A stretch of DNA of 64,000 nucleotides from Thermodesulfobium sp. 4217-1 (GCF_039822205.1 NZ_JBAGBW010000005.1:25689-89688); one strand, 5' to 3'. Counted from the stretch's first letter, positions 34,674 to 43,357 are shown. A program made the numbers and translations. Notes: generated from the sequence alone by a model not told the origin.

Positions 34674-35540
34674 CTATCTGTATTGAAATCTATAATAAAG
34701 ATATTCATAAAATAAGCTTAGAACTCCTACGACAAATACGGAGAAGACGACAAGCAAAAAACCAAGATCATATTTTGTTATGTTTAAAAAAGGTGGATTA
34801 TAAAATATATCAAAAAGCCCTATCAGACCAACGACGAAAAATGCTCCACCGCCAAAGATCAATGTCCTTGCAGCCGTTCTTTGTGCCGCAAAACGGGCAG
34901 CCTCTATAGGAAATCCAATTTTTGTTGTAATAAAACCAAAAAATGCTCCCAAAATAATCTGTGTTACCATGGTGCCAAAACCAAAGAATGCTCCTGGAAC
35001 CCAGCCCAAAAGATGCGACGGCATTGCGGGGGCTAACACGGTATATATTACCAATGCAAAAGCGCCGAAACCCCACCCCGCAATAAAACCGTGCAAAAGC
35101 GCAATCTTTACTGAAAGTTTGTGTTCTCTATCAATAGAACCCTTAACTGCCATCCTATGATGTTCGCTATCGATCTTACCAAAGTGAATATGAAATACAT
35201 TTTTAGTTCTAAAAACGTAATAGCCTCCAAATATCATAGCAAGGCCAACTAAAATATATGTGCCGTATTCAAATAAATCGGAAGATGCCAAAGGGAAAAG
35301 AGCTAAATTGGCCAGCTCACTTGCCAGTGCCCTTTGAACAGTAAAGGCAAAGGAAAAGGCAAAACCTATGATAAGACCCTTTTTTGCAGAATAGCTGCCA
35401 ACCGCATAGCTAAAAGTAATTGGCCATGTATGCTCATCAGGAGTATAGCCATGAATGACGCCAAGCAAGAAAGAGAGGGCTATTATCATGGGGACGGTGA
35501 GTTCTATATGACTGTGAAGCAAATAGCTAACAATATCCAT
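34674..35540 (-). CDS. Membrane transporter, NicO/UreH-like
   Basis: A 288-residue protein with about seven hydrophobic segments. The first pair contains a HGYTPDEH motif (about residues 30-37), close to the H-x4-D-x-H metal motif of Ni/Co permeases, and a His-rich loop (FHIHFGK...SEHHRM, about 117-130) lies between halves. A second-half copy of the pattern, ALLHGFIAGWGFGAF, is seen. This suggests transport of nickel, cobalt or a related metal, but the classical NiCoT signature is not exact, so the ion is unproven. Nickel would be needed by the hydrogenase at 60 kb. Confidence 0.55.
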   Translation of the reverse strand: MDIVSYLLHSHIELTVPMIIALSFLLGVIHGYTPDEHTWPITFSYAVGSYSAKKGLIIGFAFSFAFTVQRALASELANLALFPLASSDLFEYGTYILVGLAMIFGGYYVFRTKNVFHIHFGKIDSEHHRMAVKGSIDREHKLSVKIALLHGFIAGWGFGAFALVIYTVLAPAMPSHLLGWVPGAFFGFGTMVTQIILGAFFGFITTKIGFPIEAARFAAQRTAARTLIFGGGAFFVVGLIGLFDIFYNPPFLNITKYDLGFLLVVFSVFVVGVLSLFYEYLYYRFQYR

Positions 35541-35556
35541 AATTTATTATTATAAC

Positions 35557-35591
35557 AAAAATCCCGCAGTAAGTTTAACTGCGGGATTTTT
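35557..35591 (-). terminator. Strong Rho-independent terminator
   Basis: A perfect 14-bp stem (35557-35570 with 35578-35591), GC core CCCGCAGT, loop of 7, and a T-run in both directions. It follows the stop of the SurA-like gene (35614) on the reverse strand and separates it from the next transporter gene. Confidence 0.9.
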
Positions 35592-35613
35592 TATCAAGAA
35601 GAGGTTAAATTAT

Positions 35614-36150
35614 CTACTTGTTTATTACTATATTATCTTGCTTCTTCAAGGAATCAACATAAGTCTGAGCTGCTTGTTGTTCTTTTTGGTTTTTAAGATA
35701 TTGTTTAATGTAGTCTTTTACTTTGTCTATAGGCACAAGATTGCCATTTTTATCTTTAAACTTATCAGAGTTCTGATTATAAAAATTTGTAACATCGGCA
35801 TCAGTTATGTCAAAGCTTTGCCCGGCAAGTTGCTTTTGCAAAAGGAAACTAACCAAAATCTGGTTCTTAGCATTGTCGATAGCCTGTATTACCTTTGGAT
35901 CACTTTCCAAACCTTCTTTTTTTGCCTCATTCAAGAGAACAACATCATCTATCAAATTATTTAAGACCGCTGTCTTAACATCAGGATTAGTTTTGTCTAC
36001 GTTAGCAGGCAAACTGTTAAGAAATGCATCAAACTGGCTCTGGGTGATATTGGTACCGTCAACGGTTGCCAAAACTTTGTCATCGGCAAAGCTAGGGTTT
36101 ACCAGAACTACAAATAACAAAAGAGAAAACAAAAGAAAAATACGCTTCAT
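35614..36150 (-). CDS. SurA N-terminal-like periplasmic chaperone
   Basis: A 178-residue exported protein with a signal peptide ending near residue 22 (NPSFA). The body is a SurA_N-type helical domain: VLATVDGTNITQSQFDAFL, then NNLIDDVVLLNEAKKEGL and a C-terminal helix. No PPIase (parvulin) domain is present, so it is a chaperone or holdase rather than an isomerase. It suits a cell with an outer membrane, where it would protect outer-membrane proteins during transit. It is monocistronic, with its own terminator. Confidence 0.8.
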   Translation of the reverse strand: MKRIFLLFSLLLFVVLVNPSFADDKVLATVDGTNITQSQFDAFLNSLPANVDKTNPDVKTAVLNNLIDDVVLLNEAKKEGLESDPKVIQAIDNAKNQILVSFLLQKQLAGQSFDITDADVTNFYNQNSDKFKDKNGNLVPIDKVKDYIKQYLKNQKEQQAAQTYVDSLKKQDNIVINK

Positions 36151-36226
36151 TAAAAACCTCCAAATATTTAATTTCCTCTTTATAACTTTATGACTATTTA
36201 GTCACGATGTCAATAGTTATTTTAAG

Positions 36227-37264
36227 CTAAAACGGGAACCAATGTTTAGTCCTATTACAGACTCCACATATAGATAGCATTACAGGAACCTCCACGAGAA
36301 CGCCTACTACAGTAGCAAGAGTCGCACCAGACTGCAAGCCAAACAAAGAAATAGTCACAGCTACCGCTAATTCAAAAAAATTGCTCGCTCCTATCAAGGC
36401 TGCAGGTGAAGCTATATTGTGAGGAATTTTTAAAATTCTTGCAAGATTATACGTTAGCATAGAGTTAAAATAAACCTGAATGAGTATAGGTATTGCGATG
36501 AGTATTATAACAAACCAATTTTCTAAAATTACATCGCCCTGAAATGCAAATATAATGATAAGAGTAGCAAGAAGCGCTAAGATTGTAACTGGCTTAAAAA
36601 AATTAAGATACTTTGTGTAGAACCAATCTTCTCCAAACGATCTTATCAAGATACTCCTTGAAATATATCCTGCTACTAAAGGGATAACTATATACAGCAA
36701 TACAGATACTATCAAAACATCGTCAGGAACGATTATATTTGATACGCCGAGAAGGAACATTACAATTGGTGCAAAGAGAACCAGCATTAAGAGATCGTTT
36801 ACTGCTACTTGAACCAATGTGTATGCAGGATCCCCATCTGTAAGATAGCTCCATACAAAGACCATTGCAGTGCAGGGCGCAGCAGCTAAAATTATCGTGC
36901 CAGCCAAAAACTCATTGGCCATTATCGGACCAATGAAACCTATAAAGATATGCTTAAAAAATAACCAGCCAAGAAATGCCATTGAAAAAGGCTTTACCAT
37001 CCAGTTTACAAATAAGGTCAATAAAAGACCTTTTGGCTTATTGCCTATCTTCAATACTGCAGAAAAGTCGATTTTCAGCATCATCGGGTATATCATCAGC
37101 CAAATTAATATTGCAATAGGCAAATTTACATGGCTAATTTCAAGTGAACTTAATCTACCGAATAATTCAGGAAATGCCTTACCAAGAAAAATCCCTATAA
37201 AAATACAAGCAAAAACCCAAACTGTAAGATATTTTTCAAAAAAGTCCATTCTTTTTTCTTTCAC
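36227..37264 (-). CDS. acr3: Arsenite/antimonite efflux protein, ACR3 family
   Basis: A 345-residue membrane protein with ten helices. The ACR3 signature APCTAMVFVWSYL in helix 4, with the essential Cys, and the DLLMLVLFAPI segment identify it. It moves arsenite out using the membrane potential. A frame opens at 37285 with TTG, but the GTG at 37264 is preceded by AAGGAGG six bases away, so I start there. No arsR or arsC is beside it; a possible arsenate reductase-family enzyme lies at 27455, but that link is weak. Confidence 0.88.
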   Translation of the reverse strand: MKEKRMDFFEKYLTVWVFACIFIGIFLGKAFPELFGRLSSLEISHVNLPIAILIWLMIYPMMLKIDFSAVLKIGNKPKGLLLTLFVNWMVKPFSMAFLGWLFFKHIFIGFIGPIMANEFLAGTIILAAAPCTAMVFVWSYLTDGDPAYTLVQVAVNDLLMLVLFAPIVMFLLGVSNIIVPDDVLIVSVLLYIVIPLVAGYISRSILIRSFGEDWFYTKYLNFFKPVTILALLATLIIIFAFQGDVILENWFVIILIAIPILIQVYFNSMLTYNLARILKIPHNIASPAALIGASNFFELAVAVTISLFGLQSGATLATVVGVLVEVPVMLSICGVCNRTKHWFPF

Positions 37265-37607
37265 GGAAGACCTCCTTAAATTCAAAACTATACTATATTT
37301 ATTTAGTATATAATTTATTCTATTAGTTTATTATAATTTAGTCAAGTATTGAAAACTATTTTGTTCTATCTAATTTTGGGCAGAATTAAATTAAATTTAA
37401 CAAAGATTGATCAATGCATTATTCAATAGAAGAAGGTCTAAAAACAAAAGGTCAAATTGTATTTTTTATTTGTAACAGTCAACATTATATCGCTATGAGT
37501 ACAATATAACGTTTTAATGCCAAAAAGCGGCAGCTAAATGCGCTGAACTAAAATCACAAATACACGCAGAAGCATCATTGATTTAAGAAGAAAAAACAGA
37601 AGAAAAA

Positions 37608-37684
37608 TGGTTGCGGGGGGAGGATTTGAACCTCCGACCTTCGGGTTATGAGCCCGACGAGCTTCCAAACTGCTCTACCCCGCG
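37608..37684 (-). tRNA. Initiator tRNA-fMet (CAU anticodon)
   Basis: A 77-base cloverleaf read on the reverse strand. Acceptor arm positions 2-7 pair fully but position 1 (C) faces A72, the C1-A72 mismatch that marks bacterial initiator tRNA. The anticodon stem has three G-C pairs (GGG/CCC) above the loop CTCATAA (anticodon at 37648-37650), and D-arm pair A11-U24 is present. A 7-base T-loop TTCAAAT and encoded 3' CCA (37608-37610) complete it. Confidence 0.97.
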
Positions 37685-37957
37685 TCAACACATTACTATT
37701 TAAACACAAAAAATTACAATTTGCAAGTGTTATCTAAACATTGGATTATAAAAAAATTATATTTTTTCCTTTTTATGCATTAATAAAGATTTATCTGTAA
37801 TTAATTGCCACTAAAAAAATGCCAAAATGAAATAATATAAATATTAACTAAAATTGTTAAGATTAACTTATCGTATTATAAGCTAATCTTATTTTATAAA
37901 TTAACGCACAAAATATATAATTAAAATGCTACAGAATTTTATTAGTTAGGGGGAAAT
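37685..37957. other. Intergenic region upstream of tRNA-fMet and MFS gene
   Basis: About 270 AT-rich bases. It should contain the promoter of the leftward tRNA and that of the rightward transporter gene. I find no convincing pair of promoter hexamers, no hairpin and no open reading frame. The 343 bases on the other side of the tRNA (37265-37607) likewise show no gene. Confidence 0.4.
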
Positions 37958-39262
37958 ATGGACAAGATCTTAGAAAACAAAAGCAGTTACTTGTATTTAG
38001 TACTTATCGCTGCTTGGCTGGGATGGGTTTTCGACGGAATGGATGCAATGCTTTACAACATCGTTATGTTCCCAGCGATTCATGAACTCTTAGGTGCAAG
38101 CGCTACAAGAGCAGAAATCGGGTATTTCGGCGGACTGGTAATGTCCTGTACACTGTTAGGTGCAGCTTTGGGGGGTATTTTATTTGGCATACTTGCCGAC
38201 TATATTGGAAGGGTAAAGGTGCTACTACTTACCATACTCACATACTCTTTGATGACAGGCCTTTCAGGATTCGCACACAGCTGGCAAGAATTAGCGGTTT
38301 ACAGAGGACTTACTGGATTTGGAATCGGCGGGGAATGGGCGGTAGGAGCAGTTTTACTTGCTGAAACATGGCCCGATATAAAAAGAACTTTTGCTGGCAG
38401 CTTTATGCAAATGGGTTGGCCAGTTGGTTTCTTTCTTGCTGCAGCTATAAATTTCTTAGTAGGAACACATGGTTGGCGTGTTGTCTTTTTTGTAGGAGCA
38501 TTTCCAGCACTTTTAACATTACTGTTGAGAGTCAAACTTAGAGAACCAGAAAAATGGGTAAAAGATCATGCCAGAAGATGTGAGCTAAAATTAAGCAACA
38601 AATATGAAACAGAAGAAGATAAGGAATATTGTCATTTTACATTCAATCTTCTTTTTAGCAAAAAGTACATAAAATTCACCATAATAGGTTTTCTTCTTTC
38701 AGCAGTCGCCCTCTTTGGAGTATGGGGAGCTACTTATTGGATACCTGCAATAGTTGAAACCCTTGCAAAATCTTCAGGAGTTCCTGAAAGCGCGATCCAC
38801 GGCAGAGTGTTTCTCGCAATTACGCTGCTAAACGTTGGCGCGATAATCGGCGCACTATCTTTTTGGCCAATCGCGAACAAGTTTGGCAGGAAGGGAGCAT
38901 TTTTATTATATTTTCTCACAGGGCTTATATTGATACCACCTATTTATATAAACGCCAAAGACTTTAATCTATTTCTCTTGTTAGTGCCTGTGATTGGTTT
39001 TATCGGTAATGGCGTATTTTCAGGATTCCCCGTGTACCTTCCAGAGCTATTCCCCACTAAGATGAGGGCTACCGCTCAAACCACATGTTACAACGGTGCA
39101 AGGCTGATAACAATACTCAGCCCTCTTTTTACAGGACTACTCATTGGATTTTATCACGGTAACTTCTCTTATGCAGCAGCCACAATAATGGCAGTATACG
39201 TAATAGGTCTAATTACACTTATATTTGCGCCAGAAACCAAGGGAAGGACCCTGCCAGAATAG
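37958..39262 (+). CDS. MFS metabolite/proton symporter (SHS family)
   Basis: A 434-residue 12-helix transporter. MFS signatures lie in DGMDAMLYNIVMFP (helix 1), GILADYIGRVKVLL (loop 2-3) and the second-half RKGAFLLYF. The GFGIGGEWAVG and PETKGRTL motifs fit the sialate/lactate-pyruvate proton symporter (SHS) branch. A carboxylate such as lactate or pyruvate is a likely substrate. It is preceded by GGGG and ends directly against the next, convergent gene (stop codons at 39262 and 39263). Confidence 0.87.
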   Translation: MDKILENKSSYLYLVLIAAWLGWVFDGMDAMLYNIVMFPAIHELLGASATRAEIGYFGGLVMSCTLLGAALGGILFGILADYIGRVKVLLLTILTYSLMTGLSGFAHSWQELAVYRGLTGFGIGGEWAVGAVLLAETWPDIKRTFAGSFMQMGWPVGFFLAAAINFLVGTHGWRVVFFVGAFPALLTLLLRVKLREPEKWVKDHARRCELKLSNKYETEEDKEYCHFTFNLLFSKKYIKFTIIGFLLSAVALFGVWGATYWIPAIVETLAKSSGVPESAIHGRVFLAITLLNVGAIIGALSFWPIANKFGRKGAFLLYFLTGLILIPPIYINAKDFNLFLLLVPVIGFIGNGVFSGFPVYLPELFPTKMRATAQTTCYNGARLITILSPLFTGLLIGFYHGNFSYAAATIMAVYVIGLITLIFAPETKGRTLPE

Positions 39263-39544
39263 CTACCTGCCATATTTCTCATTGCATCTTCTCAGGCAAT
39301 TAGAAAGCTCTAATTCGCAATCGTTCTTGCAGCTTTCGCGCTCATCAATGGGCGCAAAGCTGCAGATTGTTCTGCAGTTCCAATGAAGATGACAGCCCAT
39401 TTGACACCTATCGTATTCACTTGATGTAACAGTAAAAAAATTATTTGCAGAATTTCTAACAGAGTTAATCTGAAAAAGAAAAAAGGCAATTACAATTGAT
39501 AAAATAAATATCAATATAAACAATGCAATATTTGCTGGTTTCAA
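39263..39544 (-). CDS. Small membrane-anchored protein with four CX3C pairs
   Basis: A 93-residue protein with one N-terminal membrane helix (residues 7-26) and a short outer or cytosolic tail. The tail has eight Cys in four C-x3-C pairs: 47/51, 57/61, 72/76 and 83/87. That spacing recalls twin-CX3C mitochondrial-import and disulfide-stabilised helical hairpins and could hold two disulfide-linked helix pairs or metal. I recognise no family. Its stop codon abuts the stop of the convergent transporter gene with no gap. Confidence 0.65.
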   Translation of the reverse strand: MKPANIALFILIFILSIVIAFFLFQINSVRNSANNFFTVTSSEYDRCQMGCHLHWNCRTICSFAPIDERESCKNDCELELSNCLRRCNEKYGR

Positions 39545-39717
39545 CTTAGTGCCCCCTTAATTCTTTACGCTATTAGATTTTAACACAAAACTTTAGAAAC
39601 TTAATATAACAACATACTTATTATTCAGCATTTCTCCTACAATCTTGGAGGATTTGGTATACAAAAATAGATAATTATTTTATAAAACATTTATTTTTTA
39701 TTAACTTTAATGTGTGC

Positions 39718-39764
39718 TACAATTTACACCAAAACCTTAATGTTTTAAGGTAAAAATGTAAATT
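39718..39764 (+). promoter_or_regulatory. Extended -10 promoter overlapped by a nested inverted repeat
   Basis: TGC-TACAAT (39715-39723) forms an extended -10 box for the CGGC gene. Two nested inverted repeats follow: AATTTACA (39721-39728) with TGTAAATT (39757-39764), and ACCTTAA (39734-39740) with TTAAGGT (39745-39751). The outer arms overlap the -10 box and abut the ribosome binding site, so the dyad may be an operator or an RNA hairpin that limits expression. Confidence 0.5.
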
Positions 39765-39775
39765 GGAGGAGAAAA

Positions 39776-40153
39776 ATGAAAAAAATCGCTATCTTATCAT
39801 GTCAACTGATTAGGAGTCAAAATCTTTGTCCTGCCGACACGAAGTGTTTGACAGCCCTAATGAGAAGAGAAGGTTGGTTTGATAGGTATAAGGATGAAGA
39901 GGCACACCTTCTTGGCATAATGGATTGTGGAGGATGCAGCGGCGACAGAGTAGTCTGTGCACTTACTCTATTAAAAATGCAGCTTGACGCATTAAAAGAA
40001 GGTATTGACACGCTGTTTATAGCTACATGTATTATGAATTTTTGTCCTTATAGAGATGAAATAATAGCTACTGCAAAAGAAAAATCAGGAGTAGAAGTGA
40101 TTGTGGGAACACACAAATATGCGCTCCCACAAATCTTTAAAAGTTCAACCTAA
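39776..40153 (+). CDS. CGGC-domain protein
   Basis: A 125-residue protein that matches the CGGC (DUF1847-like) family: ILSCQLIRSQNLCPA at the start, the diagnostic MDCGGCSGDRVVC (Cys51-Cys54), and FIATCIMNFCP in the middle. The several conserved Cys pairs would bind a metal or Fe-S cluster. These proteins occur in anaerobes and sulfur metabolisers, with no proven role. A GGAGGAG ribosome binding site precedes it, and an unusual dyad (39718-39764) lies upstream. Confidence 0.82.
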   Translation: MKKIAILSCQLIRSQNLCPADTKCLTALMRREGWFDRYKDEEAHLLGIMDCGGCSGDRVVCALTLLKMQLDALKEGIDTLFIATCIMNFCPYRDEIIATAKEKSGVEVIVGTHKYALPQIFKSST

Positions 40154-40179
40154 AACCTACCCCTGATTTATTTACACTA

Positions 40180-40641
40180 TCAAACAAATTTTTTAAATAA
40201 GCGCCCTATCAAACAATTAAATTTGTTGGGCTTAGATTCTTTTTTTTCAGAATCAGAACCTTTTACTTTGCCAAGTATTACGTCGATAATTTTTGTTAAA
40301 AGTCCAATTTTAAATTTGTATCCTCCCAGATCCGCTATAATTCTCTTTGAGGAATTAAGTGAGTCGGAAAAAAAGCCAATAATACTGTCGATTTTCGATA
40401 AAATGGATATAGAATTGTCCGACAGGCCCTCAAAAGACTTTTTAAGTTCAGGATACAATTCATCAGAAAATTTTCTAAAGGAGTTAATAGTATCCCTTGT
40501 TTCAACCAAAACCTGATCAAGCGTTGTAACTGACCTTTTCAATTCTTTAATTAGGGCCACAATATTAAAAATCCACCAACCTATTAACCCTACTAAAATA
40601 GCTGCAAGTATAAAGATAAGAAATTGAAATAGACTCATCAT
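40180..40641 (-). CDS. DUF948-family membrane protein (YtxG-like)
   Basis: A 153-residue protein with one N-terminal membrane helix (residues 5-25, AAILVGLIGWWIF) followed by a long amphipathic helical region and a basic C terminus. It matches DUF948 proteins that sit beside YtxH. It overlaps the ytxH-like gene by 4 bases upstream, so the two are coupled. In Bacillus ytxG/ytxH belong to the general stress regulon; whether that holds here is unknown. Confidence 0.75.
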   Translation of the reverse strand: MMSLFQFLIFILAAILVGLIGWWIFNIVALIKELKRSVTTLDQVLVETRDTINSFRKFSDELYPELKKSFEGLSDNSISILSKIDSIIGFFSDSLNSSKRIIADLGGYKFKIGLLTKIIDVILGKVKGSDSEKKESKPNKFNCLIGRLFKKFV

Positions 40642-41060
40642 TCAACCTTCGATGGCTTTTCTTCTTGTACTGTCGCAGTGTTTTGCTTATCATCTTCGGG
40701 TTTATTGTCTTTTGTCTGAGAAGTAGTATTGTCATCTTCCCCCAAAAATTCACTGAAATCATCGTCAATTTCAGTATTCACCAGGTCCTCAGCCTCTCTT
40801 GCGCTCTTTAAAATATCGTTAACAGAATCTATTTTCTCTTGAATCACTTGCTTTGCCTTTGTAGCCCATTGACCAGAAACACCAGAAAGATCAGACATAA
40901 CATCTTCTGCCTGATCCCTGAGCTTCGTTAGCTCATCAACAATATAGGTTCTGGTTTCTTCGCCAGACTTTGGTGCAACAAACAGACCTGCCACAGAACC
41001 AACTATTGCTCCAAAAAGCAAACCCAAGGTAAAACTCGCCATATTATTAGAATTTTTCAT
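40638..41060 (-). CDS. YtxH-family protein
   Basis: A 140-residue protein with the YtxH core: one hydrophobic, glycine-rich helix LLFGAIVGSVAGLFVAPKSGEETR near the start and a following coiled-coil-prone helical region, then an acidic C terminus. A longer frame opens at 41078; the ATG at 41060 is preceded by AAAGGAGG at the right distance, so I start there. The APKSGEETR motif is the family signature. It overlaps the downstream DUF948 gene by 4 bases. Confidence 0.8.
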   Translation of the reverse strand: MKNSNNMASFTLGLLFGAIVGSVAGLFVAPKSGEETRTYIVDELTKLRDQAEDVMSDLSGVSGQWATKAKQVIQEKIDSVNDILKSAREAEDLVNTEIDDDFSEFLGEDDNTTSQTKDNKPEDDKQNTATVQEEKPSKVE

Positions 41061-41109
41061 CTTACAACCTCCTTTCAAGGTTTATAAACATATATTATAA
41101 TTTATTATC

Positions 41110-41811
41110 ATGAAATACATAAGAGGAATATTTGCATTTATATATATGATATTCAGTACTTTCACAATAATATTATATTCACTATATTTACACAGGTATC
41201 CAAAAATAAAAAGAGTCTCATTTGCAGCCGCTGCTCCAAAGTATTGGTTTGCCCCTCTTTTTTTTATACTTGGAATAAAGGTTAAATTAACGATAAAAGA
41301 AGAGCTCCCCCCTTCTCCTGTGTTATTTTTTTCAACCCATAGAGGAAACTTAGATATCCCCCTTCTCTCTTCTACCCTGCCTGGAGGCGTAACATATCTT
41401 TCAAAAGAGGAGCTTTTTTCTCTGCCAATCCTAAATATCATATTACACACAATAGGCTCTATTCCCATAAAAAGAGAAAACGCAAAAAACGCCATAGAAT
41501 CTTTAAAGGAAACTGCCAAGCTATTAAGGGACAATATAAACGTAGTAATTTTTCCAGAAGGGACCAGAACAGTTGACGGCAAGATTGGAACCATAAAAAG
41601 AGGAGGACTAATCCTGGCAAAGAACTCAAATATCCCGATTGTGCCCGTAATTATAAAAGATGGATTCAAAGTTTACCCAAAAAAAAGTTTTTTCCCAAAT
41701 TCTGGCACAGTAGAGATAATTGTTGAGAAGCCGATTTTGCCTGAAAGATATACGTCAAAGGAACTTGCCAACATCATTAGCCAAACCTATAAATCACACA
41801 TTGACGCATAA
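41110..41811 (+). CDS. plsC: 1-acyl-sn-glycerol-3-phosphate acyltransferase
   Basis: A 233-residue membrane-associated enzyme that adds the second acyl chain in phosphatidic acid synthesis. The catalytic H-x4-D is HRGNLD (His77, Asp82), and the phosphate-binding motif FPEGTR lies around residue 150. A hydrophobic N-terminal segment anchors it. No strong ribosome binding site precedes the ATG, which is unusual here. It diverges from the ytxH-like gene. Confidence 0.88.
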   Translation: MKYIRGIFAFIYMIFSTFTIILYSLYLHRYPKIKRVSFAAAAPKYWFAPLFFILGIKVKLTIKEELPPSPVLFFSTHRGNLDIPLLSSTLPGGVTYLSKEELFSLPILNIILHTIGSIPIKRENAKNAIESLKETAKLLRDNINVVIFPEGTRTVDGKIGTIKRGGLILAKNSNIPIVPVIIKDGFKVYPKKSFFPNSGTVEIIVEKPILPERYTSKELANIISQTYKSHIDA

Positions 41812-41877
41812 AAGGTGATATCATTTAGTTTAGTACGCCCTTAAAAAATAAACAAAAATTGTCAAGGGGGAATATCA

Positions 41878-42249
41878 ATGAAAGTAAAAGACATTATGAC
41901 TACTGATGTCCTGATAGTAGGAGATTCTGCTAATATATCAGATGCCATAGAGTTTATGAAAGAAAAGAGGGTCAGATCGCTAATAGTCGACAGACATAGT
42001 GACAAAGATAGCTATGGAATAGTGACAACAAGCGATATTGTTTTTAAGACTATTGGCAAGAAAGAAAACTTAAAATCGGTAAAAATTGAAAAAATAATGA
42101 CTAAACCAGTCGTCTCTATTAGCTCAAGCTCAAGCCTTAAAAAGGCTGCAGACATGATGGCAAATTTAAAAGTTACGCATCTTCCTGTAATAGACAAAAA
42201 TCAGTTAGTTGGGATAATATCCAATATTGATATATTATATAATTTATAA
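41878..42249 (+). CDS. CBS-pair protein
   Basis: A 123-residue protein made of two CBS domains (about residues 1-60 and 65-123): MKVKDIMTTDVLIVG...and IMTKPVVSISSSSSLKKAADMM, with VTHLPVIDKNQLVGIIS as the typical second-domain strand. Such modules bind adenosyl nucleotides (AMP, ATP, SAM) and regulate partner proteins. It stands alone with a GGGGGAA site and no fused enzyme. Confidence 0.85.
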   Translation: MKVKDIMTTDVLIVGDSANISDAIEFMKEKRVRSLIVDRHSDKDSYGIVTTSDIVFKTIGKKENLKSVKIEKIMTKPVVSISSSSSLKKAADMMANLKVTHLPVIDKNQLVGIISNIDILYNL

Positions 42250-42263
42250 ATATTTATATAGCA

Positions 42264-42905
42264 TTAAACTACTTGGCTGATTCTTTTTGGCTCAAATCTC
42301 CTAAACATTAGACCAATGATAATGCCAGAGGAAAAGCCCGTAATATGTGCAAAAAACGCTACATTCGTTGTCTGAGCAAAAAGCCCGATAAACGCTGAGA
42401 CATCCTGTCCTACAAACCACAATATAAGCCATGCAAAAGCGGGCAAAGAAAATATGAGAGGGATAAACCCTAACAATAAGAGAGTCTTGATTTTTGCACG
42501 AGGGAAAAAAATTAAATAAGCGCCCAAAACTCCCGAGATAGAACCTGACGCACCAATTATACCAGCATTGGTGCTCATAAATGTCGCTTGACCAATGGCA
42601 GCAAGGGCACCAAACAAGAGATAGAAAAACAAGAACTTAAAATGACCCAACTTGTCCTCTACGTTATTGCCAAATACGTGCAAAAACCACATATTTCCGA
42701 AAATGTGTAAAAAATTAGCGTGTAAAAATTGATATGTAATCAAATTTATACTTATAGAGTCGCTTGATAATTTATATGAAAAAAGACTATTTAGCATGTG
42801 ACCGCTAATGTTGTCCAAAACAAAAACTATACAGTTTATCATAATCAAAATGTATGTTATCCATGGAAATGACCAAGAATATACATTATCCCACAAAGGA
42901 AACAT
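42264..42905 (-). CDS. Rhomboid intramembrane serine protease
   Basis: A 213-residue six-helix membrane protease. The catalytic Ser lies in GASG (Ser120) and the catalytic His in FAHITGF (about residue 191); HxxxN-type HANFLHIFGN occurs in helix 2. It cuts other membrane proteins within the membrane. GGAGG precedes the ATG. The next upstream gene on the same strand encodes an HU-like protein. Confidence 0.87.
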   Translation of the reverse strand: MFPLWDNVYSWSFPWITYILIMINCIVFVLDNISGHMLNSLFSYKLSSDSISINLITYQFLHANFLHIFGNMWFLHVFGNNVEDKLGHFKFLFFYLLFGALAAIGQATFMSTNAGIIGASGSISGVLGAYLIFFPRAKIKTLLLLGFIPLIFSLPAFAWLILWFVGQDVSAFIGLFAQTTNVAFFAHITGFSSGIIIGLMFRRFEPKRISQVV

Positions 42906-42925
42906 TTATTGCCTCCAGATTAAAT

Positions 42926-43357
42926 TTAGTCAAAAGGTGTATATTGAATATGATGATCTTTGATTACAAATACACCAAAATCTTTAAAAACAATCTTAGT
43001 TTCGGAAGTATTGTCAATTCTATGAAGTCTATAAATAAGTGACCTTACTACTCGATCCACCAAACTTTTTGAAAGATTTTCTTTAAGCGAAACAAGGTTA
43101 ACCAGATCAGACCTTAGCATCTCTGTGTCTAAGTCAAACTCATCAGATATATCGACAAAGAAAACTCTCGATCTTCCTTCGAAAGTCTGCTTCAAAGAAA
43201 AGGTTCCAAGGCCCTTTATTCTAACTCTTTTGCCAAGAAGAACCTGATTTTTTATTGAGACTAAAAAGGTCTCAATTATCCTCCTTACCTTAGAAATACC
43301 AATTTCTTCATCGTTTGATATATCCCTTACAAGGTCTCTTTCTCTAATCTCAAACAA
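42926..43357 (-). CDS. Double HU/IHF-like DNA-binding protein
   Basis: A 143-residue protein (TTG start at 43357, nine bases after AAGGAGG; a TTG at 43363 would be too near). Two HU-like half-domains follow each other: residues ~8-60 (DLVRDIS...SKVRRIIETFLVSIKNQV...RVRIKGLGTFSLK) and ~86-136 (DLVNLVSLKENLSKSLVDRVVRSLIYRL...IVFKDFGVFVIK). Both keep the helix-helix-GF/FGxF pattern, but the long DNA-clasping arms with Pro are missing. It may act as a covalent HU dimer that binds DNA or another target. Confidence 0.6.
   Translation of the reverse strand: MFEIRERDLVRDISNDEEIGISKVRRIIETFLVSIKNQVLLGKRVRIKGLGTFSLKQTFEGRSRVFFVDISDEFDLDTEMLRSDLVNLVSLKENLSKSLVDRVVRSLIYRLHRIDNTSETKIVFKDFGVFVIKDHHIQYTPFD

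Noticed and set aside
41082-41669. 195-codon reverse open frame opposite plsC
   Set aside because: It is antisense to an enzyme with clear catalytic motifs, has no ribosome binding site or recognisable domain, and long antisense frames are common in this DNA.
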